A stretch of DNA of 64,000 nucleotides from Pseudomonadota bacterium (GCA_018241685.1 JAFEDJ010000021.1:434001-498000), one strand, 5' to 3'. Positions 26,925-36,299 are shown, counted from the stretch's first letter. Numbers and translations: made by a program. Notes: generated by a model not told the origin, from the letters alone.

Positions 26925-28208
26925 TCAACCCGTGTGCCCCTGACCGTCGAACGGCGTGTCATCTGTAGGTGTCTCATAGGCCACCAGTTTCCACACCGTC
27001 GCGGATCGGTAGGTCGGAGCGGCTTCGCCGCGCAGTTTCTGCCACAGGCTGGCTGTACCGCTCACGGGCGTATGCGGCATGACCTCGCCTTCCCGGATCA
27101 GGCGTTCTTCCCCTTCTTCTGCCTGCCAGCGGCCTGTTTGCGGGCACTGACGTCCTGTCGTAGCCATTTCGCCGAGGGGAGCTTTCGGTATCGGGGTGGC
27201 CTCGCTCCGCTTGGCCGGGCCGGTAGGACGCAGGCGGATGGAGTTCACCACGGCGTCGAACAATTCGACGGCCTCCTGTTCGGAGATCGTCGGACGCTTG
27301 TCTTGATAGCCGCTATTTCGGCCCGTCGTCAGTTCTACGACGAGATTTGGTTTGAAGGGATCACCCGGCACACCCTGGGCTTCCCAGCGGAACATATGCA
27401 TCTTATAGCCGCCGTCCGCCGGCACCATATCCAGGCTTTCCTCCCCTTTGAACAGCCCCACATCGTGCTTGCCACGCCTCAGCGTCTTGATCTGCCCCAT
27501 CAAAGACAGGAAGACTTCCGGCACTGCAGCACTATTCAATCGCGTCAGAAGCGAGGGCTCTGGTTTAGTAACCGTCCAGGAGGCCACGGTTAAACTAAGC
27601 TCTGGCCATTTCTCGAAGTCAAAGAATAATTTAATGCGCTCAGAGGCGTTCTCAGAGCCATCACTACCGATAAAGCCTCTATCAATACACAAGCCAGGTT
27701 CTGACGGGACCTCATTTCCAATTCGGTATCTAATATTTTGGAGGAGTTTCCTATCTACTTCCTGCACAACACGATCAATATTCGCCTGAGAAAAACCCTC
27801 CTCTTTCATCGAAAATAGGACCCCTTGATCCAACCTGTAGGCTTCAAGACCAAATGACGGCCCTAAGAGCAATTCCCACTTCATTTTGAATACTCGAGTC
27901 GCCTCACTGGATGCAAGGGATTGCAACAGTTGGTAGCTGTCATCTCTACCTTGCTCTTTGATGACGCGCTCTCGCTTCGACATTTTTTCTGCAAAACCCT
28001 TTGCATCAAGAGATACTCGTTCAGAGCGAACTTGACCAAAACGGTAGCTTGTAGACAACCCTGACACCATCGCTCCAACAGGAAGATCCACTATAAAACG
28101 ACCAAAGCATGCAACGCTCCCGCTGCTAGCTGTGGAGGCAGCTTGCGTACTTTCAACAGCCATCATCATGCAGACTCCTGCAAGCAGGATGAAGAAGACT
28201 CTGACCAT
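26925..28208 (-). CDS. Tli4-type T6SS lipase immunity protein
   Basis: A 427-residue exported protein (signal peptide about 1-24, LAGVC...TQAA) placed directly behind a T6SS lipase effector. Size, export and partner match the Tli4 family, which protects the periplasm from Tle4 lipases. The N-terminal half has the SVACFGRFIVDLP start common in that family; the C-terminal half has a KMHMFRWEAQGVPGDPFKPNLVVEL segment. Its ATG lies inside the effector gene, overlapping its end by 43 bases in another frame. Confidence 0.78.
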   Translation of the reverse strand: MVRVFFILLAGVCMMMAVESTQAASTASSGSVACFGRFIVDLPVGAMVSGLSTSYRFGQVRSERVSLDAKGFAEKMSKRERVIKEQGRDDSYQLLQSLASSEATRVFKMKWELLLGPSFGLEAYRLDQGVLFSMKEEGFSQANIDRVVQEVDRKLLQNIRYRIGNEVPSEPGLCIDRGFIGSDGSENASERIKLFFDFEKWPELSLTVASWTVTKPEPSLLTRLNSAAVPEVFLSLMGQIKTLRRGKHDVGLFKGEESLDMVPADGGYKMHMFRWEAQGVPGDPFKPNLVVELTTGRNSGYQDKRPTISEQEAVELFDAVVNSIRLRPTGPAKRSEATPIPKAPLGEMATTGRQCPQTGRWQAEEGEERLIREGEVMPHTPVSGTASLWQKLRGEAAPTYRSATVWKLVAYETPTDDTPFDGQGHTG

Positions 28209-29989
28209 GCCCCCCCCTTACTCTGAGGCAAATCCTTTATGGACTTTGCCAATTGAACTAAACGACCAATGCTATAAGTCACAGCGCTTTGAGCAGTGGG
28301 ATCCTTGTAACTGAACTGATGGTCGAACCCATTCATTTCAAAAACGGCCTTGATGGCTTCACCGCCCTGCGTCAGCAGGCCTCCCGAAGCACGTGGCACT
28401 GTTCCATCCCCCGCATTTTCCGAAACATTACTTTCCGGCTTGGACGCACGCGGAAGAACCATCTTTATTTCCTTTCCGCCATCGGCCAGCACACTCTCCC
28501 CGAGATGCGTCCACGACTTCGCAGAACAAGAAATCAAATTAGGTTTCATTTCTTCCGACAGAACATCATTGGAGATCCAATGTACAGCCCCATAGCTAAC
28601 CTCTCCTTTGTCAGCCCCATAATAGGAATATGTATATGGATGAAAGCTCAATCCAATATTCTGGTGAAATTTATTGGCAGCCGTAATAGCTTTACTATAT
28701 CGATCCAGACCATTCTTACCGTCCGATATGGCAAGCCCGGCAGGATCAATCAACGTCTCATCTACCATACCCCACCACTTATCCTGAACGCGCACAGAAT
28801 AAATTTCTTTATAAGGATCGCCACCCGACGTAGGTAAAGGTGGCATCAATGTCTCCCGCAGCTTCCCGCTATGTCGCTCGAAACGTAGCCATCCGGCGGG
28901 ATAGTGTTTAGTCGGCAGCAACTCCAACGGCCCAGGTGAATTGGCCATCACGCAGGTAATGTCGGCTGCGCTCCACCCAAGAACTTTCGCCGCAAATGCC
29001 CCCAGCGCATCGAAAGGCCCCTTGGTCTCCGTCCCGGCCCGGAAACGCCGATAGACGACCGGAGCCCCCCCAACGGGTTGGACGCCATGGACGACACCGA
29101 GGATGTCCTTTTCCGCCAATTGCGCCGCGCGCCGGGCGACCAGGCCCCCCATCGAGTGAGTCACGAGGATCACCCGGCCTTCCGGAATGAACTGGCAATC
29201 GGGATGGCTGTAGTGCTTGAGGACATCCTGGATGCGCTGGACCAGGCGCTTGGCGGAGTCGGCATTGCTTTCCAGCCAGTTATAGCCGCAGGCCCATACC
29301 GGATAGTAGTAGTCGTCCAGGCGCGCAATTTCGTCGTCGGTGAGCGGAGGACAGTCCCCGCCGGCAACCTTGTTCCAGCGCTTGATCGCATCTGTCGGCA
29401 GTGGATTGCCGTCCCTGTCCTTCTGCCCCGCCGGGTACTTCAGGGTCTTGGCCAATTCCCAGACCGGCATCAACCGGGACGGGTGTCCGTCCGGACTGCT
29501 CTCGTACTGATCGTTCAGTACCTTCTCGAGAGTCAGCAGGATTTCGCCATAGCTATCCCAATGCAGCTCTCCCCAGCCACGACGACGCGCCTCACGTTCG
29601 TCCAGGGTATAGGTGGAGTCCGACAACTCGATCGGCCCAGTCGGATCGACCTCACAATGCTCAGGCGTCAACTGCTTCTGACGCGCTGTCGCATCCTGCC
29701 TGAGTCGGTAGAACCACTCCCCAAGGCCTGCGGCCGTTCCATTTGGTGGTCGCCAGGCCGGTGGCTGGTTCGCGTCATATTTCGCCGTCGCCCTCAAATT
29801 ACTCCCCATGATCCCCGGCACGAAGATCACCGGGATCACATGCCGTTTGGGCAGGATGCACAGCGCCCGCGGGGCGAAGCTTTCGGGGCTGAGGACGGAG
29901 TCGAAGACGGGGTTGCCGTTCTTGTCGAAGCGCATCACGAGGCGGCGCGTCGCCTGGGGGTGGACCGGGACGTCGGGAAAATCGGCCAT
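28166..29989 (-). CDS. T6SS lipase effector, Tle4 type
   Basis: A 607-residue alpha/beta hydrolase with no signal peptide, lying between vgrG and a Tli4-type immunity gene. The nucleophile is S279 in VTHSMGG, and VIPVIFVPGIMGSNLR near residue 52 is the oxyanion segment. The acid residue is probably in AGDGTVP and the His in GFDHQFSY near the C-terminus, a layout seen in LCAT-like and Tle4 enzymes. The target is presumably phospholipid of rival cells. It starts 11 bases after vgrG. Confidence 0.82.
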   Translation of the reverse strand: MADFPDVPVHPQATRRLVMRFDKNGNPVFDSVLSPESFAPRALCILPKRHVIPVIFVPGIMGSNLRATAKYDANQPPAWRPPNGTAAGLGEWFYRLRQDATARQKQLTPEHCEVDPTGPIELSDSTYTLDEREARRRGWGELHWDSYGEILLTLEKVLNDQYESSPDGHPSRLMPVWELAKTLKYPAGQKDRDGNPLPTDAIKRWNKVAGGDCPPLTDDEIARLDDYYYPVWACGYNWLESNADSAKRLVQRIQDVLKHYSHPDCQFIPEGRVILVTHSMGGLVARRAAQLAEKDILGVVHGVQPVGGAPVVYRRFRAGTETKGPFDALGAFAAKVLGWSAADITCVMANSPGPLELLPTKHYPAGWLRFERHSGKLRETLMPPLPTSGGDPYKEIYSVRVQDKWWGMVDETLIDPAGLAISDGKNGLDRYSKAITAANKFHQNIGLSFHPYTYSYYGADKGEVSYGAVHWISNDVLSEEMKPNLISCSAKSWTHLGESVLADGGKEIKMVLPRASKPESNVSENAGDGTVPRASGGLLTQGGEAIKAVFEMNGFDHQFSYKDPTAQSAVTYSIGRLVQLAKSIKDLPQSKGGAWSESSSSCLQESA

Positions 29990-30000
29990 GGTGGATGGGG

Positions 30001-32616
30001 TCAGGGTTTGGGGGTGATCGACAGGGGCTTCATGTCGGTATCGCTGACGATGCTGCGGGAGGCGCCGTCGGCGGCGCTGTTGCCGTCGTCGCGCAGCGCA
30101 CCCTCCGCATCGTGGACGGTGTAGGCGATGCCTTCGCGGGCCTGACCGGCACGGCCGGCAAAGGCGACTCGCTCGTTGGTGCGCATGCTCGACGTGGGCA
30201 TGCCGGGCAGGTCGATGCCGCCGCCCCCGCCGCCGCCGAAGTTGAAGCCGGCGGCCTTGCCCTGCACCTGGCCGGTGGCCGACAGGGTGATACCGCTCTC
30301 GTCCAATGCGATCTGCGCGCCAGCCGTCTTCAGCAGGATGCGCGGCGCCTCGATGAGGATGGAGTCGAGCGAGTACTGGTGCAGGCGCTTGGCGGCGCCG
30401 ATGTCGATGCCGTCCCGGTGGGCCATCAGCTGCAGCTGCCCCGCCGCCGCGACGAGCTTCATGCCGGCCTGGTGGGCGAACGCGGCGATGCCCTGAGCGG
30501 CGCGCATGACGATCTTGCGGCCAGTGCTCAGGTTGGCGTCCTCCATCGCGGTGAAATCCAGGTTGGTCCCCGATGAAGCCTGCACGCTACGCGGGCTGGA
30601 CAGCGCGATGCCGGCCGGGGCCGACACGGCAATGGCCGCCTCCGCCGGCTGCTTGTGGTCGCCCCAGCCGCCCACGGCGTCGCGCAGCGCGGCCTGGCCG
30701 CTGGTGTCGGTGCCACCGGCCTGGTGGGCCTTCGCCATCTCACCGAGTTGGCGACTCATGGCCAGCGTCACGTCGAGCTGGCCGAGGAGTTCCTGGCGGT
30801 CCAGCGTGCCGCCCTTACCTTCCGGGCGCGGGTCGGTGCTGATCAGCAGGCCCTTGGCGGCCCGCAGCGCACCGAACAGGTCGGAACGCAGTTCGAATCC
30901 GGCCCCCCGGTAAACCGACGCCCCGTCGTAGCGCGGACCGCCGATCCAGCCCAGGTTGAGCTGGGTCTTGCCGCATTCCGACGACAGTTTGGTCTTGATC
31001 TGCCCGGTAGAGTCGTCGAACAGCAGTTCGCCGTAGCCGTTGCCGCGCAGCTCCCGGCTCTGAAAGCCGGACAGCGCGCGGTTGGCCGGGTAATACCCGG
31101 CCCCGGAGAAGCGCGGCGGCGGATGGGTGCCGTTACTGAGGCAACCCAGCACCACCGGCCGGTCGATGTCGTTACCGATGTAGCCGACCAGCACCTCCTG
31201 GCCGACCCGCGGCAGGTGCACCTGCCCCCAGCCCTCGCCGGCCACCGGCGTCAGCACCCGCAGCCAGCAGGTGTCGCGGCCTTCTGGATCCCACGGGAAA
31301 CAGACCTGAATGCGCCCCAGCGCGTCGGTATTGACCTCCTCCCCCGGCGGGCCGACCACCAGCGCCGGTTGTACGCCCGGCGCGGTGGGCTTGGCATGGC
31401 GGCTCTGCTCATAGGCGGGGCGCCAGGGCACGCCGGCGCGGACCGCGGTGAAGCGGTTGCGGTAGCCCGCTTCGCCGGTCGCCCCGTCAGCACTACCGTC
31501 CACCAGGCCAGAGATGCTATGCAGCAGATCCGGCGCCAGGTTGTTGCGCGCGTCGTGCTCGACGGCCACGTAGAGGAAGCCCTTGTCTTCGGCCGCAGCG
31601 TAGTGACCGTCCAGATGGAAGCAGCTGCCAGCCACCGCGCTGCGGATGCTCCCGCCGCCGTCCCAACTCAGCGCACCGGATTCAAAGGCCTCCATGCGCA
31701 GGCGGGCGTAGCGGTAGAGGTCGTCGCTGCCAGAGCCGTAGTACTGGGACTGGGGCCCGTAGTCCGGCAGACCACGAGCCAGATCGGCGCCCGGGCCGTC
31801 GTCGATGAGGGTGGGCAAATCCGCGGTCAGGCTGCTCACCCCTTTGTATTCCCAGCTCTGCAGCGCCACGCCGCCCGGCATCAGGCGACGCGTCGGCTCC
31901 CAGCGGTCGACGGTGTCCACGGCTTCAGTGGCAAGGGCCTGCCGGTAGGGCTGTACGGCCTGGGCATTGCTGGGCAGCGCGCCCACATCGTCGAAGAACA
32001 CCAGGCTCTGCAGGCCGACCTCATTGCCGTCCGCCGGCAGATGCTCGAAGTAGTAGCCGATGCCTTCTTCCGCAGCCAGGCGCTCGATGGCGGCCAGCGC
32101 ACTCTCCCGGTGGAAAACCGTGTAGCTGCGCACCGGGTAGTTGCCGATCAGCGCAAAGCGCCACTGCAAATCGGGCACCGAGCGCTGCCAGCGGCGCAGC
32201 TCGGCGTCAAGGATGTCCGGCACAGACAGTTCCTGGTAGGTGCGAGCAACCCGCCCGATGCCCAGCAGCGCGAGATGCGGCGCCAGCGTCAGGTCGAAAC
32301 GCGCGAAGCCGCCATCCGCCCCGCGGGGCGTGGCGCGGGTGACGACGCCGTTGAACCAGCGCGCGTTGCCCGTCACCCCTTTCAGCTCGACCCCGATGCG
32401 CCGCCCGAGAAAGCGCTCCGGCCCTATCCCCGCCTTGGCGCTGTAGCACTCCAGTTCATAGGCATAGCACTCGGACAACGCCTCCCGCCCATGCAGGCGG
32501 CCGGCCAGCAGCAGGCTGCCATCCGGCTCACCGGCATCGATATGCAATGCGAGCAGGCGCGACGCATCTGTGAAGCTGCGCAACAGGGCCGCGATGGAGG
32601 CGGGCGAGAGGTCCAT
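30001..32616 (-). CDS. vgrG: VgrG spike protein with DUF2345 domain
   Basis: The T6SS spike that carries effectors. From the ATG at 32616 it has 871 residues: gp27-like N-terminal domain, gp5-like OB/spike region (LPRVGQEVLVGYIGNDIDRPVVLG), then the T6SS Vgr and DUF2345 C-terminal repeats. The tail has a seven-glycine run and about 70 residues that may dock the downstream lipase. A GTG 33 bases upstream is in frame. No sheath, baseplate or ATPase genes are in the window, so this is an orphan vgrG island. Confidence 0.93.
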   Translation of the reverse strand: MDLSPASIAALLRSFTDASRLLALHIDAGEPDGSLLLAGRLHGREALSECYAYELECYSAKAGIGPERFLGRRIGVELKGVTGNARWFNGVVTRATPRGADGGFARFDLTLAPHLALLGIGRVARTYQELSVPDILDAELRRWQRSVPDLQWRFALIGNYPVRSYTVFHRESALAAIERLAAEEGIGYYFEHLPADGNEVGLQSLVFFDDVGALPSNAQAVQPYRQALATEAVDTVDRWEPTRRLMPGGVALQSWEYKGVSSLTADLPTLIDDGPGADLARGLPDYGPQSQYYGSGSDDLYRYARLRMEAFESGALSWDGGGSIRSAVAGSCFHLDGHYAAAEDKGFLYVAVEHDARNNLAPDLLHSISGLVDGSADGATGEAGYRNRFTAVRAGVPWRPAYEQSRHAKPTAPGVQPALVVGPPGEEVNTDALGRIQVCFPWDPEGRDTCWLRVLTPVAGEGWGQVHLPRVGQEVLVGYIGNDIDRPVVLGCLSNGTHPPPRFSGAGYYPANRALSGFQSRELRGNGYGELLFDDSTGQIKTKLSSECGKTQLNLGWIGGPRYDGASVYRGAGFELRSDLFGALRAAKGLLISTDPRPEGKGGTLDRQELLGQLDVTLAMSRQLGEMAKAHQAGGTDTSGQAALRDAVGGWGDHKQPAEAAIAVSAPAGIALSSPRSVQASSGTNLDFTAMEDANLSTGRKIVMRAAQGIAAFAHQAGMKLVAAAGQLQLMAHRDGIDIGAAKRLHQYSLDSILIEAPRILLKTAGAQIALDESGITLSATGQVQGKAAGFNFGGGGGGGIDLPGMPTSSMRTNERVAFAGRAGQAREGIAYTVHDAEGALRDDGNSAADGASRSIVSDTDMKPLSITPKP

Positions 32617-32736
32617 GGAAACACGCTCGGCAGTGGCAGATGGAGGCACATTTTAATTCCATGCTAATTAAATATGCCAAAAAATTATCCATGCGCAAAG
32701 CAAAACCATCGACATCGGATTCAATCACCACGCACC

Positions 32737-32920
32737 GACCGGCGTCTCGGGCACCTGCAGCAGCGCTTTCCCGAAGTTCGGCCCGTCGCCATACCATAGG
32801 ATCAGCCCCAGTTGACTCCAAGAGCCGCAGGCAACCCGCCGCAGCCCTTCTGCGATGTCGGCCACGGGCGCCCCGAGCCGCTGGACGCCAACGAACCGGC
32901 CAACCTGGCCAAAGCCATCG
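32737..32920 (+). pseudogene. Decayed lipB-lipA junction with internal deletion
   Basis: Bases 32737-32843 align without gaps to the lipB end, spacer and lipA start (24915-25021), about 82 of 107 matching. From 32845 the sequence continues at lipA 25265, 71 of 76 matching, up to 32920. About 242 bases of lipA, including all auxiliary cluster cysteines, are missing, and the frame is broken. The better match in the conserved lipA core than in the junction suggests that it came from a diverged functional lip locus. It ends where a transposase remnant begins. Confidence 0.85.
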
Positions 32921-33400
32921 AGGCCACCGTGTCGATGAAGGCGATTGCGCCCAACGATCTAGAGCGGGTGATTGTGGACTCCACGGTGCAGGAGAAAGCC
33001 ATCGCCTTTTCCACCGACAGCCGACTGCTCGACGTGGCCCGGCGCAAGTTGGTGCGGATCGCCGGGCGGGCCGGACTGGTGCTGCGCCAAACCTTCGGCC
33101 CCAACACGACCATCGTCGATCTGGGCTATCGGGGTGTGGAAGTGCCGGGGGTCGAGATCATCCACCGTGGCCGGCTCAAGAGCCTGAGCGCCAAGGCGCA
33201 CCGCCTGCTCAAACGCCGTCAGGCGGTGGAGCCGGTGATCAGGCACCTGAAGGACGACTGCGGACTACGGCGGAATTGGCTAAAGGGGTCGGAAGGCGAT
33301 GTGCTGCACCCGGTGCTGTGTGCTGCCGGGTACAACCTGCGCTGATTGCTGCGAGCGGTGGCCCCGCTTGGGGCTGAAAGCCCTGTTTGCGCGCTGGATT
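32921..33400 (+). pseudogene. IS5-type transposase remnant
   Basis: The open frame from 32921 to 33345 shows transposase-like blocks: VIVDSTVQEKAIAFSTDSRLLDVARRKLV, IVDLGYRGVEVPG, and RQAVEPVIRHLKDDCGLRRNWLKG. These match the core and C-terminal part of IS5-group DDE transposases. The N-terminal part is absent, replaced by lipA sequence. A piece is missing after LVLRQTF, and a TGA at about 33345 breaks the C-terminus (YNLR, stop, LLRAVAPLGLKALFARW). It cannot be active. Confidence 0.8.
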
Positions 33401-33493
33401 CTGGTTGGGATGCTTGGGCGAGTGCTCAACAATGAGGGCTCATGGGCCCCAGGTAGTCCGCCGAATGTGGCAAATTGAATGTTTCAGGCCCGA

Positions 33494-33985
33494 CTATCTA
33501 ACAACTAAAAAAACAAGTAGCACAACAACAAACGCCAATTGACTTATAAGAATCCCCACGGAATAAAGCCCATGCCCTTTTGGCAAAAGGCCGATGGAGA
33601 ATGCAATCTTTAAGGTGCGGGATCCACTCATTTTCCTTTGGAGTTGCATGGCGTTTATTTTTGAAATCAAAAAGAGCCTTAGATATAAATTCAAACCACC
33701 AAGAGCAGACAGGGACAGATAAGTCAAATACTTTCCAAGGGCTCTCGGATCTGCCGGCTTATCGTCTACCAAAACAAAAAGCAACGAAAGAACGACAAAG
33801 AATATGGAGAAAAAAATCAATGCGACAAAACTGGACCTAACATCTCTTTCTTGGATCAAATATTCAAGAAAACTCCGAGACACTGACTTTGAATTCTTGT
33901 TTATGCTAAAAGACAGCAACAAAAAGAGAACTCCATTTACCGCCAGGATTATGGAAGCAAACATAAAAACCCAACCGATCTTCAT
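33494..33985 (-). CDS. Hypothetical AT-rich four-helix membrane protein
   Basis: A 163-residue protein with about four hydrophobic segments (near 5-27, 52-72, 85-105 and 140-160) and a basic loop QLQRKMSGSRTLK. I do not recognise a family. Its codon use is AT-rich, unlike the core genes. It lies just downstream of a broken toxin-like gene on the same strand, where small membrane immunity proteins are often found; that role is inference. Confidence 0.5.
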   Translation of the reverse strand: MKIGWVFMFASIILAVNGVLFLLLSFSINKNSKSVSRSFLEYLIQERDVRSSFVALIFFSIFFVVLSLLFVLVDDKPADPRALGKYLTYLSLSALGGLNLYLRLFLISKINAMQLQRKMSGSRTLKIAFSIGLLPKGHGLYSVGILISQLAFVVVLLVFLVVR

Positions 33986-34084
33986 TTATTTCCTTTTAAC
34001 TCAACGCCCACTTTGTGATTTTCTCCATTTTGGACTTCTTCTCTTGAAGTCAGGCACAAAGTCGTTGGGGATTCGTACTGAAGT

Positions 34085-34697
34085 TCAATCCAGAGCATCA
34101 TCTGCGGCGACCCAGGCGGTGGCGGTACGTACGCTATCACCGTCGCCATCGAACTTGATAGAAGTGGCACCGGATAGGCGTGTCAGCTCAATACCGTCAC
34201 CGTCGAGATCAAGGGGGCCGGCGTAGAGGTGGGCGGTCTTAACAGAGCCAAGCCGAGGACGGCGGAGAATGCGCCTGTTTCGCATAAAAGTACCTGCCAA
34301 GAGCTCATCCTTTTGCCCTATTTGAAGCAATGGAATCCGAATTTGTCGGAGGAAATCTCTTAATATTTCAATGAATATGTCATCACCAGACTTCCGCTTC
34401 TGTACTTCATTTGCGATGTCGTTCACATTCTTCAAACGACTGAGTTCTCTCTATAAATTCTGTGACGCAGGGCTTTCCAAGGCAAATTGCCCTAATGCTG
34501 GAGCAGGCGGGGTCTTATACCACCTGCCATCGTCGGGGTTGTGTGTAGCCTCCAATTTTTCGTTTATCGACATAACCACCCAAATCGTCTGAAGCTATTG
34601 CAACCCCAACACCAAGAAATTTTTTCCCAATAATTGCATTTAATCCAGCGGTCATTCCGGGTTTTGCTAGAACATTCTGAAAGCGCATTTCATGCAC
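34085..34697 (-). pseudogene. Broken toxin-like gene with calcium-repeat style segment
   Basis: Two open frames on the minus strand (34697-34515 and 34435-34085) join across a frameshift and an in-frame TAG. The first ends in GGYVDKRKIGGYTQP; the second includes YAGPLDLDGDGIELTRLSG and KFDGDGDSVRTATAWVAADDAL. That PLDLDGDGIE...GWV-like pattern is common just upstream of the C-terminal part of large RTX-like or polymorphic toxins. After DDALD the frame stops. This is probably the decayed piece of a large toxin gene whose other parts are lost. Confidence 0.55.
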
Positions 34698-34878
34698 CCA
34701 ACATTGCGTAGAGTAAAAAAACCAAAAACAATAGACCTGCTGTAGATATAAGGAATATTCCTACTGTGGATTTTGAGAAATCTTCTTTTGTGTATTTGAA
34801 TAGGGCTCCTATTTTTGTTAAGAATTTTCCGGTTTAAAAAAGTAGAATGTTGAAAATGAAACCCACCAACACATCCAT
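34690..34878 (-). pseudogene. Small membrane protein gene with internal stop
   Basis: From an ATG at 34878, preceded by AAGGACGG, the frame reads MDVLVGFIFNILLF, a TAA at 34836-34834, then TGKFLTKIGALFKYTKEDFSKS and a hydrophobic end to a TGA at 34692. The single in-frame stop splits what looks like one 62-residue membrane protein with two hydrophobic segments. It begins 15 bases after the preceding secreted-protein gene. It is too short and broken to be seen as a standard open frame. Confidence 0.45.
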
Positions 34879-34893
34879 CAAAACCGTCCTTTT

Positions 34894-35685
34894 TTAATGC
34901 CCATCCTTAAACCCGAGGATTAGTTTTGAAACAGACTCTTGGATTGAATTCCATTTCTTCAAATCTTCTCTTCGATATCTAACCGTGACTTCAGCTTTTT
35001 GCCCATTATCAAGGCTGAACATGTGCTTGCATCCCGCGGACGGAATGTTGCGATTGCTGCAGTAAATAACAGCCTTGGCGCGCATGGTGCCTTTGTGATA
35101 GGCGACAAAGAGATCTCTGGCGTTGCGGTATTCGCGATTCGGAGTCCCGGTATTCTCATCGACTCCGATGATGTGGAATATGGTTAATCCCGCGTATTTA
35201 TCTTTCTGCTGTTCATAGATCGTGCTGCTGGCTCTTTTGCGTGCCCCCTCGGTATCCTGGTAGAGGATTCGATCCAGAAATCCATCTCCAGAGTAAAAAT
35301 CGCCAGAAATTACGCTGACACCTATCCAGGGGGTGTTGAAAATGGTGTAGCTTTTCTGGTCCTCTACAAGCAAAGGAGAGGAGAGTCCCTGCATGTCTGG
35401 ATACCTGACATCGAATCCGAAGCTTCTTATTCGTGATGCGTGCGTTCTTGGTGGAGTTGGCCCCGTTCGCCTTTTGCCCCAGCCAGGGTCATTGTCGTAC
35501 TCCAGGTAAGAAGCGAAATGCTTGGGAATCGTCACGGGAACCCCGCCCAGATCGCCAACCGCATCCGAAGTGGCGTACTGATGCGCGGCCATCTCCCTGG
35601 ATTGAAACCCCGGTTCGAAGTCGACCGCGTGGCAGAGAGGAGAGATCAGAACGAGGAATGCTGATGCGATGGAGAGCCGATTCAT
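34894..35685 (-). CDS. Unknown secreted protein (263 aa)
   Basis: A 263-residue protein with a signal peptide (residues 1-20, LCHAV). The mature part contains VTIPKHFASYLEYDNDPGWG, RSFGFDVRYPDMQG and two Cys near residues 215-225 (IYCSNRNIPSAGC). I do not recognise a family; size, export and context recall periplasmic immunity proteins beside polymorphic or T6SS toxins. A decayed copy of its 5' end is present at 36300-36420, so the locus was once repeated. Composition is less GC-rich than the core. Confidence 0.55.
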   Translation of the reverse strand: MNRLSIASAFLVLISPLCHAVDFEPGFQSREMAAHQYATSDAVGDLGGVPVTIPKHFASYLEYDNDPGWGKRRTGPTPPRTHASRIRSFGFDVRYPDMQGLSSPLLVEDQKSYTIFNTPWIGVSVISGDFYSGDGFLDRILYQDTEGARKRASSTIYEQQKDKYAGLTIFHIIGVDENTGTPNREYRNARDLFVAYHKGTMRAKAVIYCSNRNIPSAGCKHMFSLDNGQKAEVTVRYRREDLKKWNSIQESVSKLILGFKDGH

Positions 35686-35761
35686 GTCGATGTCTGCCGT
35701 GAACTACGCTATATATTAAAAAACACATCATCTTTCAGCTGGGCCCCGTGAATCATTTATG

Positions 35762-36259
35762 TCACTTTTTAAATAGATTATCTCCAACGAAGCCGTAAAA
35801 AACCATGCAGATGCATATAACTAAAATAAGGAGCGACAAAACAATGCACGAGGAAAATGCGTATGGATTTCTCGAAAACAATCCGAGCGGCCCTGAAATT
35901 TTTGGAAGCAAAAAGGAAATAGGAAGACACAAAATAGGAATTATTATTAATATTCGCATCCTGGATTTAATTGACTCAAGAGAATCTTTATTTATCAAAG
36001 AAGATGCAGGAAGCGCAAACATGGACACCAGAAAAAAGGGAAATAACGAAGCAATGGAAAAAGCAATTCTGTCCGCAGTTTCACGGCCGAATCTGTATTT
36101 GCTGTAGTCATACCCCATAAAGGACGAGAATGCACCGGCGTAACTTATTGGCACATCAATTTTGTTATTAGTTATAAGGTACGTTAACACCCACCCAATT
36201 CCCAGCCATCCAAAAACGACAAGCTCTAGAGAGCCAAAACCATCTTTTCCTGATTTCAT
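35762..36259 (-). CDS. Hypothetical AT-rich membrane protein
   Basis: A 165-residue protein with about four hydrophobic segments (near 14-29, 65-85, 100-120 and 133-155). I recognise no family. Base composition is strongly AT-rich. It sits between the secreted-protein gene at 34894-35685 and a decayed 5' copy of that gene, all on the minus strand. Like the protein at 33494-33985, it could be a membrane immunity protein or simply an acquired orphan. Confidence 0.45.
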   Translation of the reverse strand: MKSGKDGFGSLELVVFGWLGIGWVLTYLITNNKIDVPISYAGAFSSFMGYDYSKYRFGRETADRIAFSIASLFPFFLVSMFALPASSLINKDSLESIKSRMRILIIIPILCLPISFLLPKISGPLGLFSRNPYAFSSCIVLSLLILVICICMVFYGFVGDNLFKK

Positions 36260-36299
36260 TTCTTACACTGTCGTATTTAATTTCAATTAAACCCATGCC

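Noticed and set aside
32640..33377. A 245-codon open frame across the lip relic and transposase remnant
   Set aside because: It is out of frame with both the LipA and transposase homologies.
34515..34697. Independent 60-residue gene
   Set aside because: Its continuation in another frame and the downstream frame join into one broken toxin-like gene, so it was merged into a pseudogene.
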